From Ascidiaceihabitans sp034111945 (lineage in GTDB: Bacteria > Pseudomonadota > Alphaproteobacteria > Rhodobacterales > Rhodobacteraceae): a stretch of DNA of 64,000 bases. The notes below the pieces were generated by a model, which was given only the letters and a program-made list of their open reading frames with translations, was not told the DNA's origin and ran no database searches. Positions 43,253-50,703 of this stretch are shown here, piece by piece (position 1 is the first letter of the stretch; every line of letters begins with the position of its first letter). A program made the position numbers and the translations under genes. The stretch is taken from positions 62,001 to 126,000 of the forward strand of contig JBLHSG010000009.1 in NCBI GenBank assembly GCA_047626725.1, in the 5' to 3' direction.

Positions 43253-45000
43253 ACCAATACTGATCCCTTGGCGTCGATAACGCCTTGGGTGTCTGCTTCG
43301 CCCAGCAACATTTCGTTGTGTGCTTTGCCTGACGGAATCATCGGGAAACAATTTTCGTGCTTTTCAACCAAGCAGTCGAACAATACAGGCCCGTCGTAAG
43401 CCAACATCTCCATAATTGCATCGTCCAGATCATCAGGGTCAGAACAAATAATCCCTTTGGCCCCAAAGGCTTCGGCAAGTTTTACAAAATCAGGCAGGCT
43501 TTCCGACCAGCTAGAAGAATACCGCTCGCCGTGTAGTAATTCCTGCCACTGACGGACCATACCAAGGCGTTCATTGTTCAGAATAAACTGTTTTACGGGC
43601 AGGCTGTACTGCATCGCCGTACCCAGTTCTTGCATGTTCATAAGCCAGCTGGCTTCGCCGGCCACGTTAATAACCAACGCATCCGGATGGCCCATTTGCA
43701 CGCCGATTGATGCTGGAAAACCATAGCCCATCGTACCCAAGCCACCAGATGTCATCCAGCGGTTTGGATCTTCAAAGTTCAGGTATTGCGCCGCCCACAT
43801 CTGGTGCTGGCCAACTTCGGTGGTGATGTAGCGATCGTGTTTTTTGGTCAAAGCTTCAAGGCGTTGCAACGCATATTGCGGCTTGATCACTTTGCCTTTT
43901 TGCTCGAATTTCAGACAATCAATTGCCTGCCATTCTTTGATCTGGCTCCACCATTTTCCAACAGCTTCGGAATTTGTTTTGCGCCCACGCGACTTCCAAA
44001 CCTTTAGGATGTCCTCAAGAACGTGGCCAACATCGCCAACAATAGGAATATCCACGCGGATAACTTTGTTGATCGACGATGGGTCAATATCAATGTGTGC
44101 TTTGGTCGATTTCGGGCTGAATTCTGAAATCAAACCAGTGATCCGGTCATCAAAACGGGCACCGATGTTGATCATCAGATCACAATCGTGCATCGCCATG
44201 TTCGCCTCGTACAGGCCGTGCATGCCCAGCATACCCAACCATTTGTCGCCAGATGCGGGGTACGCGCCCAAGCCCATCAAGGTTGATGTGATCGGAAATC
44301 CTGTAGCTTCAACAAGTTCACGCAGCAATTGGCTGGCACTGGGGCCAGAGTTGATGACGCCGCCGCCTGTGTAAAACAACGGGCGTTTGGCCTTTTCCAA
44401 AGCAGCGACCAGTTCGGTGATCTCTTCCATGTCGCCCTTGAGTTTGGGCTGATAGCGCGAAGTCGACGGTTTCGGAGCGTCATAGCGACCGGTCGCGAAT
44501 TGCACATCTTTAGGGATGTCGACCAAAACGGGACCCGGGCGGCCTGATGTTGCGACGTGAAACGCCTCGTGTAAAACGCCGGACAGCTTGTCAGTTTCTT
44601 TGACAAGCCAGTTGTGTTTTGTGCAGGGGCGGGTGATGCCCACGGTGTCGGCCTCTTGGAATGCGTCGGAACCGATCATAAATGTCGGCACTTGGCCCGT
44701 CAGAACGATGATCGGGATACTATCGAGTAACGCATCAGTCAGGCCAGTCACCGCGTTGGTTGCACCGGGTCCCGAAGTCACAAGCGCAACACCCGGTTTT
44801 CCGGTCGAACGCGCGTACCCTTCGGCCGCGTGAACAGCCCCTTGTTCATGACGCACCAGAATATGTTTGATGCTGTTTTGCTGAAACACTTCGTCATAAA
44901 TCGGTAGCACGGCACCACCAGGATATCCGAATATTGTGTCAACACCTTGATCTATCAAGGCTTGAACAACCATTTTCGCTCCGGTCATTTGGCGTGTCAT
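43249..45000 (-). CDS. ilvB: Acetolactate synthase large (catalytic) subunit
   Basis: The 583-residue thiamine-diphosphate enzyme makes 2-acetolactate or 2-aceto-2-hydroxybutyrate, the first step to Val, Leu and Ile. It has the N-terminal pyrimidine-binding domain (DTIFGYPGGAVLPIYDE with the activating Glu in RHEQGAVHAAEGYA), a central FAD domain and the C-terminal diphosphate/Mg site (GEASWLMNMQELGTAM and LNNERLGMVRQW). The ATG at 45000 is used; 44988 is possible. The Gly normally in the GDGSF-type Mg motif is GEASW here, a variant I note but cannot interpret. Expression is likely controlled by attenuation upstream. Confidence 0.95.
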   Translation of the reverse strand: MTRQMTGAKMVVQALIDQGVDTIFGYPGGAVLPIYDEVFQQNSIKHILVRHEQGAVHAAEGYARSTGKPGVALVTSGPGATNAVTGLTDALLDSIPIIVLTGQVPTFMIGSDAFQEADTVGITRPCTKHNWLVKETDKLSGVLHEAFHVATSGRPGPVLVDIPKDVQFATGRYDAPKPSTSRYQPKLKGDMEEITELVAALEKAKRPLFYTGGGVINSGPSASQLLRELVEATGFPITSTLMGLGAYPASGDKWLGMLGMHGLYEANMAMHDCDLMINIGARFDDRITGLISEFSPKSTKAHIDIDPSSINKVIRVDIPIVGDVGHVLEDILKVWKSRGRKTNSEAVGKWWSQIKEWQAIDCLKFEQKGKVIKPQYALQRLEALTKKHDRYITTEVGQHQMWAAQYLNFEDPNRWMTSGGLGTMGYGFPASIGVQMGHPDALVINVAGEASWLMNMQELGTAMQYSLPVKQFILNNERLGMVRQWQELLHGERYSSSWSESLPDFVKLAEAFGAKGIICSDPDDLDDAIMEMLAYDGPVLFDCLVEKHENCFPMIPSGKAHNEMLLGEADTQGVIDAKGSVLV

Positions 45001-45070
45001 CTGTCTGGCTCCGTCTTGGATGTCGTGTCCGGAACGCGCTGTTCCAGAGAGTGTTTCATTTTCAGTAAGC

Positions 45071-45105
45071 AAAAAAAAGCCCCCGTTCTGGCGGGGGCGC
45101 ATGGG
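45071..45105 (-). promoter_or_regulatory. ilvB transcription attenuator (terminator with overlapping antiterminator arm)
   Basis: On the minus strand GCCCCCG (45098-45092) pairs with CGGGGGC (45085-45079) around a 6-base loop, followed by eight T (45078-45071): a strong intrinsic terminator before ilvB. The sequence CCCATGCGC (45105-45097) overlaps the start of the terminator stem by two bases and is perfectly complementary to GCGCATGGG (45139-45131) inside the leader-peptide gene, giving an alternative 9-bp hairpin. Confidence 0.75.
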
Positions 45106-45123
45106 TACCTTTATGGCGATCCG

Positions 45124-45171
45124 TTACCGGCCCATGCGCTGTTTTCCTACAATGACGACTAGATTTGTCAT
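45124..45171 (-). CDS. ilvB leader peptide
   Basis: A 15-codon open frame MTNLVVIVGKQRMGR, with five consecutive branched-chain codons (Leu-CTA, Val-GTC, Val-GTC, Ile-ATT, Val-GTA). AGGA lies 5 bases upstream of the ATG. It ends 26 bases before the terminator stem. The combination of short peptide, regulatory codons and overlapping hairpins is the classical layout of amino-acid attenuation: ribosome stalling when charged Leu/Val/Ile tRNAs are scarce should favour readthrough into ilvB. Confidence 0.75.
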   Translation of the reverse strand: MTNLVVIVGKQRMGR

Positions 45172-45211
45172 GCGTATCCTGAACCCTATGGGCATTTGTT
45201 TGCTTGAAGGG

Positions 45212-45240
45212 ACATTATGACTGCCGTTCGGGGGCGTCAA
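45212..45240 (-). promoter_or_regulatory. Candidate ilvB promoter
   Basis: On the minus strand TTGACG (45240-45235) is followed by overlapping -10 candidates CATAAT (45219-45214, 15-bp spacer) and TAATGT (45217-45212, 17-bp spacer). A transcript would begin about 35 bases before the leader peptide. Confidence 0.45.
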
Positions 45241-45357
45241 TACGCATTGGTCAAAAATAATGTCCTTTCGGACGTGTTTTTTGACATTTTATTGCTTTTG
45301 ATCGACCGAAACTGAAACTTTGATGATTTCGTGGCGGTCAGAGGGGCAAATTAATGG

Positions 45358-46101
45358 CTAAATCGTATCCATCTGGGTTCGGGCGCGTGTTGCCAGCACT
45401 TGAATCTCTTCTGCGAGAGTTTTGAATTCGGTCGCAATCACAGCTAGCCCACGACCGGCATCGCCTGCGCGCGCAGCCTCGACTGATGCATTCAAAGACA
45501 CCAACCGCACATGTTTGCCGATGTATTCCAACCGCGCCAAAATTTCGCCAACGGCTTTGGTTGCCTGATTGGCTTTGGCCGTTTCAATAGCCCGCTTTTC
45601 ATCCAGACTGGCCCACAACTGATTGCAAAATCCTGTCACGACTTCAAAAAAACCGGATCGGCCAAATCGAAAATGCCGTTCCAGAACGTCTGCTGAATCT
45701 TCATTCGGGTCTTCGGCCACGCGCAAAACGTCTTCGCTCAAGCCGATCATCTTTAGAATTGATTTGGTGGCTTCGGGCGCAAGTTTCGCCTGTTCCTTGA
45801 TCCAGTTGCACAGGGTGGGGGCAATATCATCGTGCCAGTATTCACCGCGCAGCAAATCAGCGACCATGTGCAACACTTCGATTTGTTCGCGTAAAATTGC
45901 CAACCGCTCCGGCCGCGTGTTGGCGTCTTCTAGCTCGCGCGGGTTCGGGCGATGCAGCAGCGTGCCAAACAGGGCAACCCGGATGGTTCTAGCGCGCACA
46001 GTTGCGATCAGATCAATGACATCGCGGCGATCCTCAAAGGTATCACTGCCATGGTCAGTGCTGGAAAAAAGCTGGGGCCGCACGGGGGCTGGGGAATTCA
46101 T
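45358..46101 (-). CDS. Soluble, truncated methyl-accepting-chemotaxis-like protein
   Basis: The 247-residue protein has no membrane segment. Residues about 185-247 match the tip region of the chemoreceptor signalling domain (LVSLNASVEAARAGDAGRGLAVIATEF), but the protein stops shortly after, so the returning half of the hairpin and the methylation helices are missing. The N-terminal 180 residues are helical and unrecognised. It may be a regulator that contacts CheA/CheW or a degenerate receptor. The start is uncertain: 46101 has GGGA upstream, 46107 is possible. Confidence 0.65.
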   Translation of the reverse strand: MNSPAPVRPQLFSSTDHGSDTFEDRRDVIDLIATVRARTIRVALFGTLLHRPNPRELEDANTRPERLAILREQIEVLHMVADLLRGEYWHDDIAPTLCNWIKEQAKLAPEATKSILKMIGLSEDVLRVAEDPNEDSADVLERHFRFGRSGFFEVVTGFCNQLWASLDEKRAIETAKANQATKAVGEILARLEYIGKHVRLVSLNASVEAARAGDAGRGLAVIATEFKTLAEEIQVLATRARTQMDTI

Positions 46102-46181
46102 GTTCATTCCCAATCGTTAACTATGAAACCCTAACAAATGCCTACAAATTGCAAGGGTTTCGCAGCTTTTTCACACCGCCA

Positions 46182-46835
46182 TTACAGTGCGTTGCCGGTG
46201 CCTTGCAAAACCCCGTGTTCCAGCGCGTAACGGGTCAGCCCAGCAGTTGATGAAATGTCGAGTTTGCGTTTGATGTTTTTACGATGGGTTTCGACTGTGC
46301 GCACCGAAATCTCGAGCGCGATTGCCACGTCTTTGTTCGACTTGCCTTGGGCCACTTGCAGCAGGACGGTTTGTTCGCGACCCGTCAGGCTTTCGCGGGT
46401 TTCACCGGGTTTTGGGGCCAGCGATTCAGCGGCACCCGTACACAGGTATTTTTCGCCGCGCATCACCGCATCAATCGCCAGTTTGATTTCATCCGTTGGC
46501 ACGTCTTTTAGCACGTATCCCATGGCCCCGTGGTTCAGCGCAGACGAGATATATTCAGGACTGTCATGCATGCTTAGTACCAGAATATGCGTGTCGGGGC
46601 GGCGTTCCAGCACCATTTCTGTGGCCGTCAGCCCGCCCATTTCCGGCATGTTCAAATCCATCAGGATCACGTCGGGGTTCAGGGTTTCAAGCTGGTCAAC
46701 AACCGCGCGCCCGTTGTTCAGCGTGCCAACAATCAGCAGGTCATCGTAGCTTTCTAGAACCGACTGAATGCCTTGGGCAACCATGGGGTGATCATCGACG
46801 ATCAGAACGCGAACGGGGCCATTGGGGTGGGTCAT
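46182..46835 (-). CDS. NarL/FixJ-family response regulator
   Basis: The 217-residue protein has a receiver domain (VLIVDDHPMVAQGI; phosphoacceptor Asp in VILMDLNMPEMGG; Lys in GYVLKDVPTDE) and a C-terminal LuxR-type helix-turn-helix (LTGREQTVLLQVAQGKSNKD and SVRTVETHRKNI). Its start overlaps the stop of the upstream sensor kinase gene (ATGA). With that kinase it probably controls the TRAP operon transcribed divergently at 48510. Confidence 0.92.
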   Translation of the reverse strand: MTHPNGPVRVLIVDDHPMVAQGIQSVLESYDDLLIVGTLNNGRAVVDQLETLNPDVILMDLNMPEMGGLTATEMVLERRPDTHILVLSMHDSPEYISSALNHGAMGYVLKDVPTDEIKLAIDAVMRGEKYLCTGAAESLAPKPGETRESLTGREQTVLLQVAQGKSNKDVAIALEISVRTVETHRKNIKRKLDISSTAGLTRYALEHGVLQGTGNAL

Positions 46836-48307
46836 GCTTGTACTCGTCTCAGGGATGGATCTTTGGTTTCGGGGGGCAAAAGATGTGACAGGGGCACGGT
46901 TGCTTCTATCACAGTGCCGCCGGATTTGGGCGACAGGATGCGCAGGGCGCCGTCTAACTGTTCGACCCGTTCTTGCATGTTGCGCAGGCCAATGCCGGGA
47001 CCACGGTTTTTGCTAGACGGATCAACACCGCAGCCATTGTCGGAAATACTAAGGGTTGCGCCCTTTTTGTGGCCGCGCAGATCAATAGAGGCGTGCGTGG
47101 CCCCAGAGTGCCGTTCAATATTGGTCAGCGCCTCTTGGGCAATGCGGTACAGCGCGATCTTGGCGTTTTGATCCAGTCGGTTGCGAAACACCACGGTGCT
47201 AAAGGCGGTTTCAATGCCGGTGCGGGTTTCGAAATCATCACGCAGGGATTTGATCGCAGGGCCAAGACCCAGATCATCCAGCACACCGGGGCGCAAATCG
47301 CGGCTGATCCGGCGGACTTCGGAAATCGCGGTGCCAAGGTTTTCGATGCCCTGTTCCAACGACGTGCTGGCATCCGGCGTGCCACTGGCCAAACGACGGC
47401 GCGCACTGTCCAGGGCAAACCGCACGCCAACCAACATCTGGCTAATGCCGTCATGCAGTTCACGCGCCACACGCCCGCGTTCTTCTTCTTGGGCATCAAA
47501 CACGCGCTGGGTCAGGCGTTTTAGTTTGGCATCCGCCAGACGGCGTTCACGAATGTTAATCAACATGCCCGACAGGAACACGACCAGCAGCGCGGCCAAG
47601 GTGATGACAGAGATATAAACAAAGGTACGCTGCACACGCGCCTGCACATCCGCGCGCGCCGCCGCCACTGTCGCCAGCACATCGTCGATAAACACACCAG
47701 TGCCCACAGCCCAACGCCACGATGGAAACGAGGTCACGTAGGTGATCATCTCGGCCTCTTGGCCATTGGATGGTTTTGGCCACAGATGGGTCAGATACCC
47801 GTCACCTTGGCGCGCAATGTCGATCAGGCTGGCCACAACAGGGGTGCCACGGCTGTCGGTCAGATCCAGATGGTTCTGGTTGATCATTGCGGTCTGGCGC
47901 GGGCTGACCAGATTGGTGCCGTCATAGTCATAGACAAAAAAGAACCCCTCATCGCCGTAGATCATCGCCGACAGAATTTGCGAGACTTGGCGTTTGGCGA
48001 CATCATCATCGGGGGCGGCGTTGCCGTAGATAAAATAGAACCCGTTGCGGGCTTGGGTCACGTAATTGCGCAGCTCTGCTTTTTTCGCCTCGATCAATTG
48101 GACTTCTAGCGCGCGAATCTCGCGATCGGCCAAGGCACGACTTTGGACAGCAACAAGTGCGGCAATCGCGGCCACCGCCAGAATCAGCGGAATCGCCGCA
48201 ACCAACGACAGCTTGTGCGCATAACTTAGGCGTAAAAAGGACGGGCGTCGCAACATGAAGCGAATCGATACGCGGGAATCATCACGAATCAAAGGGGTAG
48301 GGGCCAT
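46832..48307 (-). CDS. Cache-domain sensor histidine kinase (NarX-like, HisKA_3)
   Basis: The 491-residue membrane kinase has two membrane segments (about 30-52, LSLVAAIPLILAVAAIAALV; and about 215-237) enclosing a periplasmic single Cache domain (ILSAMIYGDEGFFFVYDYDG, then FPSWRWAVGTGVFIDDV), then HisKA_3 (His in ARELHDGISQMLVGVRF) and HATPase (GIGLRNMQERVEQLDG). Cache domains of this type bind small organic acids. It is divergent from the TakP-type TRAP operon, about 200 bases apart, which suggests it senses that substrate. The ATG at 48307 is used. Confidence 0.9.
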   Translation of the reverse strand: MAPTPLIRDDSRVSIRFMLRRPSFLRLSYAHKLSLVAAIPLILAVAAIAALVAVQSRALADREIRALEVQLIEAKKAELRNYVTQARNGFYFIYGNAAPDDDVAKRQVSQILSAMIYGDEGFFFVYDYDGTNLVSPRQTAMINQNHLDLTDSRGTPVVASLIDIARQGDGYLTHLWPKPSNGQEAEMITYVTSFPSWRWAVGTGVFIDDVLATVAAARADVQARVQRTFVYISVITLAALLVVFLSGMLINIRERRLADAKLKRLTQRVFDAQEEERGRVARELHDGISQMLVGVRFALDSARRRLASGTPDASTSLEQGIENLGTAISEVRRISRDLRPGVLDDLGLGPAIKSLRDDFETRTGIETAFSTVVFRNRLDQNAKIALYRIAQEALTNIERHSGATHASIDLRGHKKGATLSISDNGCGVDPSSKNRGPGIGLRNMQERVEQLDGALRILSPKSGGTVIEATVPLSHLLPPETKDPSLRRVQA

Positions 48308-48403
48308 CAAAGCGCGTCTCTACCCAGTCATACGGATGCGAATTGGCCTGTTATAGACCCCGTTAGCGCCATCAAAACCGAACAGCGCCTACGATCTACG
48401 CGT

Positions 48404-48412
48404 TACTAGGTA
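48404..48412. promoter_or_regulatory. Short palindrome between the kinase and the TRAP operon
   Basis: TACTAGGTA, a TAC-N3-GTA palindrome, sits about 98 bases before the takP-like start, in the divergent promoter region. NarL-type regulators often use such TAC-containing half-sites. It is short and could be chance. Confidence 0.25.
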
Positions 48413-48509
48413 TTCCAAATCTTAACGCTGCCGCTAAAGTGATCACACTCGAAACGATCCGCCGCGCGCGGAACATACTGCGTGGGCATCATATCTGGGA
48501 GGATCACCA

Positions 48510-49595
48510 ATGGATCGTCGTTCATTTTTGAAGACATCTGCCATCGGCGGCACAGCCGCTGCTGCGACCACACTGGCCGCACCTGTATACGCGCAAGGCA
48601 AGCGCACTCTGACAATGGTTACATCATGGCCGCGCGGTTTCGCCGTTCTGGATGATGCTGCGTCATATTTGGAAAAATTCGTGGGCGAAATGTCCGATGG
48701 CAACTTGACCATCGACAAAAAAGCCCCGGGCGAGCTGGTTGGCGCGCTGGAAGTGTTTGACGCGGTGTCTTCCGGTCAAGCCGACATGTACCACTCTGCC
48801 GACTACTATTACATCGGTCAGCACCCTGCGTACGCGTATTTCACAGCCGTACCATTCGGCGGCACAGCCCAAGAAGTGACCAACTGGTACGAATTCGGCG
48901 GCGGCCAACAGCTGCACGACGAATTGGGCGAAATCTTCAACCTCAAAGGCTTGCTGTCGGGCAACTCCGGCTCACAATCCGGTGGTTGGTTCCGCAAAGA
49001 AATCAATTCCGCGGCTGACTTCAACGGTTTGAAATTCCGTATGCCAGGTCTGGGCGGCAAAGTTCTGGGTAAATTGGGCGCATCTGTTCAAAACATCCCG
49101 GGCGGCGAACTGTACCAAGCCTTGTCTTCTGGCGCTTTGGACGGCCTCGAGTGGGTTGGCCCGATGGCTGATGAGCGCGCCGGCTTCCAAGAAGTTGCAA
49201 AAGTTTACTACACAGCTGGTTTCCACGAGCCGGGCTCCGCGTTGGCATCTTCTGTCAACTTGGACGTTTGGAACGACCTGACACCACAGCACCAGTCAAT
49301 CTTGCAAAACGCATCACGCGCAACAACACACGTTCAGTTGGCAGAAACTCTGTCCAACAACGGTGCTGCGTTGGCTCGTTTGCAAGCGCAAGGCGTGAAA
49401 ACGTTGCAGTTCTCTGACGATGTTTGGGACGCGTTCGGCGCGGCATCAAAAGAAGTCATGGACGAAAACATGGGCGACGAATTGTTCGCCAAAGTGCGTA
49501 CATCCTTCGAGGCATCCATGGCCACGTCGTCCTCTTGGATCGACAAATCCGATGGGTACTACGTTGCACAACGCAACCGCGTTTTGGGCAACTAA
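48510..49595 (+). CDS. TRAP transporter substrate-binding protein (TakP-like)
   Basis: The 361-residue binding protein has a twin-arginine-type signal (MDRRSFLKTSAIGGTAAAA, cut near VYAQ). It resembles Rhodobacter TakP, which binds 2-oxo acids such as pyruvate: GELVGALEVFDAV, SADYYYIGQHPAYAYF, SGGWFRKEINSAADFNGLKFR (split here as GGWFRKEI and LKFRMPG), and GLEWVGPMADE. 2-Oxo monocarboxylates are therefore the likely ligands. Good SD GGGAGGA lies before the ATG. A terminator follows before the permease genes. Confidence 0.9.
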   Translation: MDRRSFLKTSAIGGTAAAATTLAAPVYAQGKRTLTMVTSWPRGFAVLDDAASYLEKFVGEMSDGNLTIDKKAPGELVGALEVFDAVSSGQADMYHSADYYYIGQHPAYAYFTAVPFGGTAQEVTNWYEFGGGQQLHDELGEIFNLKGLLSGNSGSQSGGWFRKEINSAADFNGLKFRMPGLGGKVLGKLGASVQNIPGGELYQALSSGALDGLEWVGPMADERAGFQEVAKVYYTAGFHEPGSALASSVNLDVWNDLTPQHQSILQNASRATTHVQLAETLSNNGAALARLQAQGVKTLQFSDDVWDAFGAASKEVMDENMGDELFAKVRTSFEASMATSSSWIDKSDGYYVAQRNRVLGN

Positions 49596-49614
49596 TAGCC
49601 TGATAATACACACG

Positions 49615-49643
49615 AAAGGGCCTCTGAATTCAGGGGCCCTTTT
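49615..49643 (+). terminator. Terminator/attenuating hairpin after the TakP-like gene
   Basis: AAAGGGCCTCTG (49615-49626) and CAGGGGCCCTTT (49631-49642) pair with one G-U around AATT, followed by a short T-run. It probably reduces readthrough into the permease genes. Confidence 0.75.
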
Positions 49644-49746
49644 GATCTAGGATCACGGACCCTTTGCGCCAGACAGAACAGTTTGACCAAAGCATCGGGC
49701 CAATGCGGGGCTGGCAATCAGCCGCACACGACAGGGGGATCATATT

Positions 49747-50703
49747 ATGGAAACTGACGGCGTAATTTCGTTCGCGGACGCTATCGCTGGCTTGGGATCG
49801 GGCATTCTTTGGGTGCTAACCGAGCTTGCAATGGCATTTTACAACATCGCCTATGCGGTCACCCATCCGATGCTTTGGCTGGATTGGGTGTTCTGGACCA
49901 ACTCGACCGAAGACAAATTATCGCTGATGCGGTTTGTCTATTACGGCGGTTCGGTCGAATTTTTCTTTTCGATCTTTCTGGTGTTTATCATCGTCACGAT
50001 CATCGGGATGTTCCGCAATAATTTCCTGTGGGGCATCGTGCGCGGGCTCGAAGGGTTCGCCAATATGACCGGTCGGTTGTTTGCGTGGGCGGGCCTGTTG
50101 ATGGTGCTGCAACAAATCCTGATCGTGTTTATGCAGCGTATCTTTACGCGCCCGGATATTTCGATCGGCTTTGGTATTCCGCTGCAGTTCGACATCAGCT
50201 GGTTTGCCGAAGAACTCAAGCTTTACAATGCCTTGGTCGTTTGTCTTTGTGTGACTTACGCCTTTGTTCAAGGCAGCCACGTGCGGGTCGATCTGGTCTA
50301 TTCGGCCGTTAAATTCCGCACCAAAAAGGTGATCGATATGTTCGGTTCCCTGATGTTCATGATGCCAATGGCTGTTCTGACATGGTTGTATGGCTGGTAT
50401 TTCTTGTGGCGCCATTTGATCGTGCCAAACCCGTCTGCGTCCGATCAATTGGACCGCTTGTTGGCCAAATCACGCGCTCTGCGCTGGAACGTTGAAACCA
50501 TCGGCTTTTCGCCAAACGGGTTCACTGGCTACTTTTTGTTCAAGATCCTGTTGGTGACGTTCGCCGGCTTGGTCTTTATTCACGCGATTGCGTTTTTCTA
50601 CCGCTCGTTCCTGGAATGGAAAGAGGGCGAGGAAAGCGAAGGCAAATATCTAGATCGCGACACCCTTGGTGAAGGCGAAGAAGCATACGAGGGAACGCAC
50701 TAA
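49747..50703 (+). CDS. TRAP transporter small permease subunit (TakQ-like)
   Basis: The 318-residue protein is the small membrane subunit, longer than most DctQ proteins (150-230 residues) because it has an added N-terminal segment (GLGSGILWVLTELAMAFYN) and extended loops; about five to six hydrophobic segments are seen. The DctQ core is around residues 85-300 (TGRLFAWAGLLMVLQQI, LYNALVVCLCVTYAFVQGSHVRVD). The stop overlaps the ATG of the large subunit by one base (TAATG). Confidence 0.85.
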   Translation: METDGVISFADAIAGLGSGILWVLTELAMAFYNIAYAVTHPMLWLDWVFWTNSTEDKLSLMRFVYYGGSVEFFFSIFLVFIIVTIIGMFRNNFLWGIVRGLEGFANMTGRLFAWAGLLMVLQQILIVFMQRIFTRPDISIGFGIPLQFDISWFAEELKLYNALVVCLCVTYAFVQGSHVRVDLVYSAVKFRTKKVIDMFGSLMFMMPMAVLTWLYGWYFLWRHLIVPNPSASDQLDRLLAKSRALRWNVETIGFSPNGFTGYFLFKILLVTFAGLVFIHAIAFFYRSFLEWKEGEESEGKYLDRDTLGEGEEAYEGTH

